Below, one piece after another: positions 36,550-47,381 of a DNA stretch of 64,000 nt (the stretch's first letter is position 1; the number at the start of each line of letters is the position of its first letter). Source of the DNA: Piscicola geometra (lineage: Eukaryota > Annelida > Clitellata > Hirudinida > Piscicolidae); NCBI GenBank assembly GCA_943735955.1, contig OX030962.1, positions 8,716,962 through 8,780,961 on the forward strand, given 5' to 3'. The notes under the pieces were generated by a model. The model did no database searches, was not told where the DNA came from, and was given only the letters and a program-made list of their open reading frames with translations. Made by a program: the position numbers and the translations under genes.

Positions 36550-37470
36550 ATGGTAGGTGCCGGTGATTTAAAATAGTTTGTAGGCTTTCACAACGCTCTA
36601 ATATATACTAATATATTTTGTTTTTTTTAATATTTATTAAAATATATCAATAATAACATTACATGAACGTTAAGTTTGCATTTAAACTAGGAATTTAATT
36701 ATGCAATTTCAACTTTAAAGTACCTATTTAATTTCTAGTTAATTTTATTCAATGAATTCTAAGTGAGTAATTAAATTTATATTTTTCAGCTTTTCTACTC
36801 GTTTTTCAAATCCTTAGTAGGGAAGGATGTTGTGGTTGAACTAAAGAATGATTTAAGGTTAAATTTAATTCTTATCTTATTAAAATATTAAATTTCATTG
36901 TTTAATTTATTAGTTGGCTCCATGTTATAAAAATACATGTTTTTTAACTCCCATACAAACCATCTTGTTCAAATAAAATAAATTATTCATAGCATCTGTG
37001 GAACACTGCATTCAGTGGATCAGTACTTGAACATCAAACTAACTGACATTTCTGTAACTGATCCTGACAAGTACCCTCACATGGTGGGTTTTGATGAATA
37101 TGAGATGGATGATTTTGTTTCAAGTTGAAGGAAATGTTATGGTGGATTTGTATTGAGGTTTTATAATTGTGAAAACGAAATTAACATCTCAAAAATTATT
37201 GAGAGGTCAATGAATAATCACCAAAATTATTTTTTCATTTAAATATCATGATACCTTGAAGATGTTAAGTAGAAATTGAATGATCTTCATATTTATATTT
37301 TTTTATAATAGCTCATTAATTAAATTTTTTCACAGTTATCTGTGAAAAACTGCTTCATCAGGGGCTCAGTCATTAGATACATTCAACTTCCGGCAGACGA
37401 ATTAGACACACAACTTCTACAAGACGCCGCCAGGAAAGAGTCTGCTCAGAATAAGAACCAAAAATCATAA
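36550..37470 (+). CDS. LSM2: U6 snRNA-associated Sm-like protein LSm2
   Basis: A subunit of the LSm2-8 ring that binds the 3' end of U6 snRNA in splicing, and of the LSm1-7 ring in mRNA decay. Exons: 36550-36552 (the start codon alone, followed by gtaggt), 36790-36857, 36993-37083 and 37336-37470, giving 98 residues. Exon 2 reads LFYSFFKSLVGKDVVVELKN, exon 3 ICGTLHSVDQYLNIKLTD and exon 4 SVKNCFIRGSVIRYIQLP, DELDTQLLQDAARKE. Sm1 and Sm2 motifs are complete, with the IRG of Sm2 present, and the sequence is nearly identical to metazoan LSm2. The single-codon first exon is inferred because no ATG precedes LFYSFF in exon 2 and ATG|gtaggt is an ideal donor in the right phase. Confidence 0.96.
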
Positions 37471-37584
37471 TTATTTGGGTTGGGTGGATGAATATTATTA
37501 TTTTTATTTTTAAAAATATTCTAACAGTTTCTCGTTCATTCATTATTTTTTTCTACCCTCAAATAACTATGTCATGAATGTTTG

Positions 37585-37590
37585 AATAAA
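37585..37590 (+). promoter_or_regulatory. LSM2: LSM2 poly(A) signal
   Basis: AATAAA 115 bases after the LSM2 stop codon and about 105 bases before the TIMM21 start codon. It is the first such hexamer after the stop. Confidence 0.6.
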
Positions 37591-37694
37591 AAAACTACAT
37601 GCCAATTGGAGTATTTGTTAAATGTTAAATACTAATGGTGCTTTTAGATAGAACCTAAGTATTTCTTCTACTTCGCTTTTAGTTTTGCTTTTTA

Positions 37695-39875
37695 ATGATG
37701 TATTTAAAAGCATTAGAATCAATGACACATTTACATCGTTTAAAACAACTAAAAAGTTCAGCAATCATCAAATCATTACCTACGTATAACACAGTGTACT
37801 TTTCCAAATCAAACTTGTCTCAAACGCCTTACGAAAACATCTCCAGCAACACAACTTATCAACAACACCGGCAATATCACTCAAATATCCTTTCATTTTT
37901 CACTCCCGTTAATTATTTACTTTTAAGTCAAAAATCTGGGTTCACATGCCATAGGCTGTATTCAGCAAGTGCCAAAAAGAATGATGAAGGTGAAAGGATA
38001 AACAGTGGTGGTGCAGTTGCAGATTATAAAGGATCAGAGATTAAGTTTTCAGATTTATCTACTTCCCAAAAAGGTTTTTTTAATCCTTGCCCTATTTTTC
38101 ATTTATTAATTATTGCTTAGAATTAGTAAATTTAATAGATTTAACTTTTTTTTGATGTTCTGTTCTGTTATACTAGAAAAACCAATGATATTAATTAAAC
38201 TATTTCAGCCACATCAACAACCACCACTCAAATAGTTCTAAAACAACAGCAATTATACTAAAACACCCACAACAGCAAAGCAGGTGAGCTCAGACACTTT
38301 TTATACCGGCATCGTCATAGCCGGCATTGCACTCACAGGTAGCATGATCATCACCATTCTATAGATCACCACTCTGCCACAACAAATAGATCAAGTTGTA
38401 GTTCACAATACTCGAAAGAAAAATATTCTAAACCTACCCACTAGATTATAACTGAACTCTCAACCCACCCACCCTAGGCTACATCTTCTACTGTTTAGGA
38501 ATGGAATTGTTTTCGACGCAGACTCCAAATGGACTTTACAACCTAGCCTACAAGAAAGCCATTAAGGATGATAAGGTGCTTTGGTAATACTTCTTGGGTT
38601 TGATAGGATTAAGAAACATTAATTACTGATTAGAATCTAAGTAAGTTATAGTAATTATATTATAATCAATTTCAATGATTTATTTAGATTATTAATATTA
38701 ATATATATTTTTATTTTTAAAATGTAGGTTATCAGCACCTTAGGCACGCCCATCAAGGCGTATGGTGAGATGAGTCGTAGGGGTAGGAGGCAGCACGTTA
38801 GGTAAGTATGATGTTGATGATGTTGAGGGTGATAATGATGATTTTGAGGGTGGTGATGATGATGTTGAAGGGGGTGATGATGGGGATGGAGTAGTGGTTG
38901 TGATGATTCTGGGGCTGATGATGATGATGAAATATTGATAAATACAGTAAAATATTAAAATCTTTGGAAATGTTAAAATAATTAATCTTTCAAATGTCTG
39001 AAAATATAGTTTTTATTTAAAAAGTCATTGATGTTTGCTATAATTATTACTATATACAATGTATATTGTAAATTTGATTTTTTAGATTTGACTGTTTCAA
39101 AAATTATGCCAGAAATAACAGTTCAAAAATATTTTTCGAAAAATTATGGTTTCTTAAAATCGAAAATTTTGGGATATTCATCAACTTTTCTACCATTTAT
39201 TTATCTATTCATTTTCTCCTTCAGCAAAATATCAATCCATCCACTCATTCATCCACCCAACCATCCACTCCTTCTTAAGATCATCAGAGTACACACAGGA
39301 CGACGGCAACAAAAAAGTCATGAATATAGAGTTCCATTTGGAGGGGTTTGTTGGGGTGGCATTTTAAATTATAGCACTTTATTAAAGTTTGATTGATTTT
39401 AATTATATAATTATCATAATTATTTTTATTCCAAATAAACTTTATTTTTTAAGGGATATTAATTTAAATTGAATTGTGAATGTATTTTACTAAATAGATT
39501 CATTAAAAGCTCTTTTTTCAACATTGAAGCTCGATTAAGAAGGCGACAGTGCTGGCAGAAGCTGTGGCGGTTTGTGGTTTGCTTGGAGATGAGGGAGGCT
39601 TGAAATGGGATATTTTGAGGAAATGAACCTGTGCATATTTTAGTAATGAGGAAAAAGTGTGGAGAAAATATTGATTGTGTTGAGGTTTAAATAGTTTTGT
39701 GATCAATCGTTTTAAATTCCATTATATTCCAAGTATAACTAAAAAATAGTTTTACTTCATTCATAGTGAGATTTTTGTTCACCAGGTGGCTGGAGGAAAA
39801 TATGAGTTGAAACGAGTGGTAATGAGGGTGGATACATATCCTAATGAGGTAGTTACAGTGGTAGATGAGAGATGA
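37695..39875 (+). CDS. TIMM21: Mitochondrial import inner membrane translocase subunit Tim21
   Basis: A subunit of the TIM23 presequence translocase that contacts TOM22 and, in animals, helps assemble respiratory complexes. Exons: 37695-38073, 38294-38338, 38478-38575, 38728-38801, 39280-39345, 39530-39569 and 39786-39875. All are AG/GT and in phase, giving 263 residues (human 248). The first 126 residues are basic and Ser/Gln/Asn-rich, as expected for a mitochondrial presequence. The membrane segment FYTGIVIAGIALTG + YIFYCLGMELFS is split by intron 2. The intermembrane-space domain follows: KAYGEMSRRGRRQHVR, MNIEFHLEG, KKATVLAEA and YELKRVVMRVDTYPNEVV. The start was taken at the first of two adjacent ATGs; a second (ATG ATG) follows directly. 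The exon 5 acceptor at TTCTTAAG was picked over a nearer CAG because only it restores the conserved frame. Confidence 0.93.
38802..38930 (+). repeat. GATGATGTTGAGGGTG-type minisatellite in TIMM21 intron 4
   Basis: Imperfect tandem GATGATG/TTGAGGGTGG units start just after the exon 4 donor and run about 120 bases. They are G/A/T-only on this strand and non-coding. Confidence 0.7.
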
Positions 39876-39887
39876 ATGATGGAGGGA

Positions 39888-39940
39888 TGGGTTGGCATGG
39901 GGATGGGTTGGCATGGAGATGGGTTGGCATGGGGATGGTG
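39888..39940 (+). repeat. 16-bp minisatellite GATGGGTTGGCATGGG
   Basis: About three near-perfect units begin 12 bases after the TIMM21 stop codon, so they lie in its 3' untranslated region. Confidence 0.75.
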
Positions 39941-40135
39941 CGTGGGCGGGAAAATTCGTATTTAGATGGAATGGGACTGGAGTGTCGTTGAATTAATATT
40001 CAAGCGAAAAAGAGGCTGAAATGGATTTTCTGATGGTTGAGGTGGATTGGAAAAAGGGTGGTCCGAATAGATGAAATTATATTTATAATAGTTTTTGTTT
40101 ATGAAATGACTTGTGATGAAGAGGTAATTTGGTTT

Positions 40136-40141
40136 AATAAA
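40136..40141 (+). promoter_or_regulatory. TIMM21: TIMM21 poly(A) signal candidate
   Basis: AATAAA followed at once by further AATAAA-like sequence, about 260 bases after the TIMM21 stop. Confidence 0.45.
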
Positions 40142-40983
40142 AAATAAATCATGAAGTTGAGTACGTTGAAACTGGTTTTTGCCTGTGTTGAAGCTTTAGT
40201 ATTAATAAAAATATTCTACTATTAGTATCGTCGAATACTGAGCAACAAACTAAGGGGAAAAAATTTCAATTGAGAAAGTTTTTGAAAATTTAGGTAGTAC
40301 TTTATAATACTGAGATTATCTCACCTTGAAAAAAACAATTATTTAAATGAGCGAAGATTAAGGTATTTTAAAAGTATGGAGTATGTTTTTTCATTTATTA
40401 GCACACTGGCTTGGAAAGGTTCCATAAATACTTTTTGACAAAATCGATATTTTTATCGTAACTACCGGAACTTTAAGTATTTAAAAAGAATTTATTGTTC
40501 TTATCAAATTTTCTTTTCTGCAATTATGTATATTTCTATCTCAAAGAGCAATAGATAGTTAAAAACACTTCGGAAGAATGTCAATCATTAGAGCTAAATC
40601 CGCTACGAAATATATTTTTATAATACTTTTGCCATTTCAGGAATCTTTTTAATGAATTTTCAAGAAAAGAGCTTATACAAAACAGGGTAGATTTGCCGCA
40701 AGATTAATTGACAGGTTGTTTTTTGTGATTGATAGGGGGCTCACATGAAGCATTGCATTCACATATAGGAGTTCGCCTGACCCTGAAAACCCATAGAAAA
40801 GCTTCACTGAGTCTATAGACAATAGGGAAAAAAAGATTTAATAATTATTTTTATGAAATAAGTTAAGAAATGTTAATAAAAAAATGTAAGAGGATCGAAT
40901 TGTGTTCAGTTATCCGAAAAGCTATATAACTTATATAATATAAGGTATATTATAGGTGATATAAATAATATTAATAATGTTAA

Positions 40984-41170
40984 GTGAACGGGTAGCTGAG
41001 TCGTCAACGACTCTCGGCTTGACCAATAATGAAAGGTCCTAGGTTCAAGTGCAATCAATGCCCCAGTAACCCAAAGGCGCAAATAAAAATATGCAGCCCA
41101 AGTGGCCTGGAAGCCCGTTTGGGTTATACGCTACTATAATAATGCTCGTACTTATTATTATTAATATTAT
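40984..41170 (+). mobile_element. tRNA-derived SINE
   Basis: The head resembles a tRNA with RNA polymerase III boxes: A box TAGCTGAGTCG (about 40993-41003) and B box GGTTCAAGTGC (about 41042-41052). An unrelated body follows (GCAGCCCAAGTGGCCTGG, GCCCGTTTGGG), with a TTATTATTATT tail. This is the standard layout of a tRNA SINE. The tRNA part has extra bases and no full cloverleaf, so it is not a functional tRNA gene. Confidence 0.75.
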
Positions 41171-41956
41171 ATAAAACTTATTTTAAAAGCGTTATACAAA
41201 TTAAATTATGATTACTATTGTTATAACATTAAAGTTTTGTGAGTTTTGAAAATTCTGTAAAAAAACTCATTAAAATAAATAAGAAAGTAAAATGTATTTT
41301 TTTTCGTTAATTTTCAATTAAAACTACAGGATGAATAGCCTAAAAAGGCATTAAATTCCTATAAATGCAATCCAATTAAAAGAGGGTTTGTACGTTTCAC
41401 TGACTTTTAATCTAGAAATGTAGATTTTGTTTTTTTAGATTGATCAATAAACAAACGAATAGTTTGAAATAGTCACAAAAAAAGAGAATCCGTAAGTAAT
41501 AAACAATTCATGACCCATGAAAGGTTCAGAAATTCTGAGAAAACTACTAAGAAATGGAATAGAGATTTACGCTAAAGTTGTAAACTATTCAAAAAAAGTT
41601 ACATAGTTAAAAAAATATTATTAAACTTATGAGAAACTAATCAAAGAACTCTAAAGTGATCAAAATCTAATTTTAAAAGTATTTGCAAACCATTCAAAAA
41701 GCTGTTAAAAATGAAACGATGGATTGCTTTGATCTAGAGGGATTAGTAGAAATTGAAAGTTTTTGGATGAAATCAAAAAAAAGTTTTTCGAAGTATGCTT
41801 GCTCAAACACTCGATTGAAAAAAATGCATAATGAATGACTAAAAAGCAGATTTTAATAAAGGGGCTTTTTAAAGGAAAAAAGATAAAATTGATAAGTACT
41901 TTTCTTTCCAAAAAGAAAATAGTTCTAATATTTTTTTTCTTACAAATAGTTTTTAG

Positions 41957-42062
41957 AGTTTTCTGACAAATAACGAATCACACGGGATGCTTTTTGGCGT
42001 GTTGTGCAGCAATACTTCACAGCACTATGCAGAAAAGCGCAACATCTATTCAGAGTGGAAAG
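41957..42062 (+). CDS. Candidate exon of an unrecognised gene
   Basis: A GC-richer 106-nt block between TTTTTAG and gtaatc reads FLTNNESHGMLFGVLCSN then HYAEKRNIYSEWK, ending in phase 1. It pairs in phase with a possible terminal block at 42729-42805. No homology recognised and no upstream exon found, so it may be chance. The opposite strand is also open here. Confidence 0.3.
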
Positions 42063-42728
42063 GTAATCCATGAACTTTTGACATTTTCTTAATTATGATA
42101 TTTTTAAACATCTTTATGTTTTTGATTTTTAGTTTATAGCTATACCAAACATTTTTTGTACTTTTAGCGTTTTTTAAACTATTTTAATGAAAGTTTTTGT
42201 TCGTTCAACAATATAGGAATACTTTTTTTCTATCATATAGTTTATATTATTTATTAATATTTTTTTATAATTTGAAGTTATTGATTGATTCAATTTCGTT
42301 TCTCTCGAATGTGCTTTTATAACAGATTGGTGTCAGCTCTAAAATAAATGTTTTTTAAAAATCTTTTAATAACGTTAAAACAAAATTTTTCAGTACTCTT
42401 TGAAATAAATTGTATAACAATATATAAGAAAACCATTATTATATAATATATAAAACATTTTGATTGAAAAGGTGTTTTTGACTATTTCATTTACATGCCA
42501 AAAGTGTTTCTAAAGTCATTTATAATTATATGATTATTATAAACATGCCTTAATAAAAATTAATTTTTCATTTTATGCTATTTGAATTGTAAAAATATAA
42601 TTTAATGTGTATGCAAAACTGTATAGAAAAAAATTACTAACTCCAAAAAATACTGTAAAAATTACGATAATAGATAAAACTAAAATAAGATATATAAAAA
42701 TTTCAATCTTTTTGAAGTTTCTTCACAG

Positions 42729-42805
42729 ACCTGTCTAATGAAGTCAGTGATTCATTCTTGATTGATGAAAAATGTCTTGTAAAACTGCTTTTATTGATTG
42801 GTTAA
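42729..42805 (+). CDS. Candidate terminal exon paired with 41957-42062
   Basis: After TTCTTCACAG in the phase left by the block at 41957-42062, the frame reads LSNEVSDSFLIDEKCL, VKLLLLIG and a stop. Evidence is splice site plus phase only. Confidence 0.25.
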
Positions 42806-44936
42806 GAAAGAATATTTAAAATAATTTTCATTGAAAATGTCTTTATATTTTTAAGGAAAATCAATGAAAATAAAAAGTAATAAAAAGATAATTTTAATAA
42901 TAACAATAAAGTCATTTTTTGAAGGAATGATAAGAACATTGAAATAATCCCAAAAATATTTAATATTGAACAAAAATATATATAGTTTTGGTGTTAATGG
43001 TTTTATAACAATTTGATTTTTCTTCTTTTTTATCATTTACAACAATATTTTATTATTTTTAATATATAAAATTCTCATTTGGAATAATATAAAAATAATT
43101 ATTTCATCCTAATTTAATAATACTTTTAAAAAGTATTGATTTTTCTTGCTTTTTTTATTACCATCAACATTGTTTTTATTATAATCACTTTTCTTTGTAG
43201 CTATCATCGCTACGTGTAAAGACGATAAAAATGAGTCGTTTTGCTAACAAAATGGCCTAGATATAATTAATTATATGCCTTTTAAAAGGGTTTTATGGGC
43301 CATTTATTGTTGGGAATATGTGCAGTCTTAAAAAAATGTGAAAACATTTTTACAAGGATAATGAAAGGATTTTGTGTAATTCAACGCTTTTAATTTCGTA
43401 ATGTAATTTTAAAGTTCAAATGATCATTTCAAAGTAAGCTAGTTTGAAGTTATATCAATGATTTTCCAAAAACTTTAATGGTTTAAAAATCTTTATTTAG
43501 TTATTTGTATACAGTCGAATAGGAAAATCAAGTATTCATTAAGCTTCAACTTTTTTAAACTTTTGCGAAAGTTTATAAGATTTTCAATTTCTAAAGTAAA
43601 TTTCAACAAAAGTTTTTACACAATTATTGTTATTATTCTAAATAACCACCAGATTAATAATTTCAATAAAATTATTCTATTTTTTGACGAGTTTAAATTT
43701 ACGCTGCTTTTAAAATTTCGTTTAATTAATTTTTGTAATCTATTCTTCTATTCACGTACAAGCAAATCTTATCACGACTTGTCTCAATGAAGTGCTTTGC
43801 GTACTCTTTTGTTAGGCAAATACACATTTAATAATATGGATTTCTTTTTTGTTAAAGACATTATTAGTTCCTGTAGAGGCTGTAGATGTGATTGTGTTGT
43901 GGGTTGCCCGTAGTTTTATGCGTGGATGGCTGTTCAGTTGGATGTTTCGGTGAATGTGTAAATGTATGGGTAAATGCATGAAAAAACGTGTGGATAAAAA
44001 TATTTATTTGTTGGTGTATAGTCAATTGAATGTGTGGTTGATTGTGAGAATAGAAACGTAATCAAAAAATTATCTTTTTATAAATAAGTGCAAAACATGA
44101 TTAATTTTAGATTGGGATCATTTAAAAGTAGGATACAAAACAAAAATAAACATTTCAGTGGAGGTTCAAACTGTATTAAATTAAAGAAAAGTCAATTAGA
44201 TGAAATTGAGATGTTTACTTGAATTTGAGATGACGTCCAAAAAAGTGTAACAAATCTAATGACCGTGTTTGTACTCTTAGGAATTAATAAATAATATTAC
44301 TCTTTGTTTAAAACAAATTTTTTGAGAGTTTGAAACTATAAAAAAAGTAAATTTTTTCAAGAGAGAAAAAGACGATAAAGAATACAGTGAGAAAGAGAAA
44401 GTTTGTAAATGTAGAGACATTAGAAGAGGGTTGATGGGTTGGCAGGTTGATGGGAAATGGCGTTAATTGCCGTTGAAGCGTTTCTTGGATTCCTCGTGGA
44501 AGTTTTCGTGTCTGTGTTTGTATCTATGAGTGAGTCCATGTATGATCTTTATGTATTCTAATTTGTCCCGATGGTGGTGTTCTCTTCCTGTGTGCATTTG
44601 CTTTTATGCATTAGTTTTTTTTAACACTTTGTCTTTCTGTGTCAATCTTCTTGCTTGCATGGTGTATGTATGTGTAGTTATTCATGGCGACCGTAGTGTT
44701 GAAGGCTTGAAGAATGCGACTTCAATATTATTTCCGCTAAAACGAAAATTTTCTTTCTTCCATTAGCCTCTTGTTATTCATATATAGAATATTATTTATG
44801 TTGTTTAAGTTACCAGTATTATTATTTTTGACAATATCAATTTTACTGTTTTTACATTTTTTAATTTCAATACTGTGTTATAATTATATTCATTTTAATT
44901 TTTTTTACTACCATTTTTAATGGTATTATCTTTTTC
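42806..44936. other. Intergenic region downstream of neuroligin
   Basis: AT-rich, with a T/G-rich stretch at 43860-44050. No gene recognised. Confidence 0.5.
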
Positions 44937-44942
44937 TTTATT
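44937..44942 (-). promoter_or_regulatory. Nlg: Neuroligin poly(A) signal candidate
   Basis: AATAAA on the minus strand about 110 bases after the neuroligin stop codon. Confidence 0.5.
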
Positions 44943-45051
44943 ATTAACCTTAATTTTCTATGTTCATTTTAGAAAAATTCTAAATTGGATTCTTAGTGTT
45001 TAAAAAAATGAAACTCTAATTATTTTCAAATGTAAAAAGTTTTGGTTTTGT

Positions 45052-47381
45052 TTATGTTAAATGTGATGCGCCTGTTGAAATTGTTGTTGATATTGAATGT
45101 GGTGTCGCTGTTGATGCTGTTGAACCTAAAATAGAACTATTAGTGAATGTGTTTGTCTTTTTCTTTATATTAGTGTTGTTAGTATTAGCTTCAGTAGTAT
45201 TTGCAGTAATAATAGTAGTAATGCTTTTATTGGAAATATTACTAGTGAAAAAGGTAGTATCATTGGGAGGATCATGGTCAGTAGAAAGATAGGGATCTTC
45301 AAAAGTGGTTTGGTATTTTGAGTTTGTTAATACAGATTCATAAGGTATATTGATTTTTTGTTGTTGATTGTCAAACAGTTTTTCAGTTGATTCTTTATGT
45401 AAGAAAAATTGCTCGTTTGATTTTCCATAAGTATCAGAGTGCGTTTCTTTAAGACACGAATTTTTCTTCGCAGTCATTGACTGAAGAGGGCTATCGAGAC
45501 GGCGTTTTTGATGTTGGAACTCTAAATTTTGTTGCTGTTCTTGTTTTACATCATGGCGCTGTGGCTGTTGATTTTCTGAGCCACTCGAATCAGGTAAATT
45601 GGATTGTACACATTTTGATTGACCGCACGAGAGGCTATACATATCTATCTGTTGATTTTGCACATATTGTTCTGATAAATTATTTTGTTGCTGATGATGA
45701 ACATTTTGTTGTTCTGGTTCTTCATTGTAGCTTGGATGTTTTTGAGGAGACAGGATAATCAGTGTTTCTTTAAGTGGCTCTAATTTGCATTTGTTAGAGT
45801 TTTCAGTCATTTTCCCACAGTCCATCTTATCCACACCATAACCTTCTCCCATTATCAAATCCTCATTGCAACCATCTTCTTTTTTTTGTGCCTCTACTGA
45901 TCGGCACATTTGTATTGACGACCAAACTTTACTACTCACACCTAGCTTGTTTTTCACATAGTTGCTGTTGTTGTTGGTGTTGTTGTACTTACTATTAATA
46001 GTTTTATATTCCTCAATGTTTATATCCTTATTAATGTTCTTGTTTAAAAAGCTAACCCTTTCGAATCTGCTATAACCACTGCACGCAAACGAAAGAGAGT
46101 CCCCTTCCAAACACGTTTCATGCGACGAAGTTGCTCTGTTCACTCGACTTTGCTTGTGGGTCGTGTCGTTTTCACCGAAACGAAGAATCATTTCTTGAGA
46201 CATTTCCGCTGTTGGCATCACCATCGCAACCTCCTTCTCCTCCTTCCAACTCGATTCGTTTCCTTGGACAATATCACAGACGTGTTTAGGTTGTGTGGTG
46301 GCGTTGTCACTGTTCATAACGACGCGCTTGTCATTTATGCGAAGACTGCGGTTGCTGTTGGTGTTGTTGGTGAGAGTGTTGTTTTTGGTGTTGCTGTTGT
46401 TTATTAGATTGTTATTGAAACTGAAACTATTGTATTTGTTGTTGTTGAGGTTGTAAAAATGACTGTTAGCTTGATTTCTGTTGTCGAAATGTACCTTATT
46501 AACATCTAGACTATTGAATAATTTTTCATCCACTCTTGTCTGGTAGAGAGGGTTTTTGAATGGTGAGTGGTCACTCGAAAACGATAGCGGCGTCTCAGGG
46601 TTCAGTTGTATGTGGCGACTAGATGAAAGCAGCAGCCGGTTAGTGGTCGGTAGTGGTTGTTGCGGTGTGGCTGGTGGCTGTTGCAGCGACGTCACATCTC
46701 TACGTTTCATTTGCTTCAAGGTGCGTTCTGTCTGTCTCTTCTGTCGGCACATGCACCAAGAGACGATGCCGTTCAAGAGCAACAGCACACACCCCACCAT
46801 CACCGTTGCCAGCAACGACACGGCATTTTGGGTGCTCGTGGTGACGGGGGTGGTTGTGGTTTCCGATGACGAAGGATTGTTAGGAGGTCGCTGATGAAAA
46901 CTTTTTTTGTCGTTAGAGTATAAAATAGATGCGGCTAAATGTGAAAAAGAAAAAGATGAAGATGAATTTAAATCTTCGACAAAAACTTTTCTTAATGCTG
47001 GTGTTTTATAAATCGGCATAAAATTGGTGGTATTGGAAAGTTGGTGTTGATGATGGTGAATGTCCGAAGGATTGAAAAGATGGTGGTAATGGTTGGGGTA
47101 GGTTTGCGTGTTGTGGGAATAATGATTGGTGTAATAGCGCTGCATACCTTCAGCACCTAAACCGTTTTCTCCATTCTTTTCTTTTCTATAAATCGGCGTC
47201 CAGTTGTGTGGTAAAGTTCCGACCTCCTCGAAAGTGGTTGCGTCATCGAAGTTGTCGAGAAGGTGGAAGGTAGCATCAAGGCTGTCGGATCGATGGATCT
47301 TCGGGATGAGATCCAGCCACAAGCCCACCTTGGCTTCTCTGTAGTAGCTACTCACGCTCACCAGCTTCTGGTCTTTGGGAG
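45052..47381 (-). CDS. Nlg: Neuroligin last exon, transmembrane segment and long tail
   Basis: After TTAG the exon reads PKDQKLVSVSSYYREAKV, GLWLDLIPKIHR, the end of the ectodomain, then a stalk with Asn/His/Ser-rich sequence. The membrane helix AVSLLATVMVGCVLLLLNGI is followed by CMCRQKRQTERTLKQMKRRD, a basic stop-transfer. About 570 cytoplasmic residues follow, rich in Asn, Gln, Ser and Thr. The final residues are GASHLT, so no canonical C-terminal PDZ ligand of the type seen in vertebrate neuroligins (ending TTRV) is visible. The stop lies at 45052-45054. Confidence 0.9.

Noticed and set aside
40984..41060. Functional tRNA gene
   Set aside because: Polymerase III boxes are present but the acceptor stem does not pair and a SINE body with a TTA tail follows.
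45477..46894. Plus-strand open frames over the neuroligin last exon
   Set aside because: Shadows of the Gln/Asn-rich minus-strand coding sequence.
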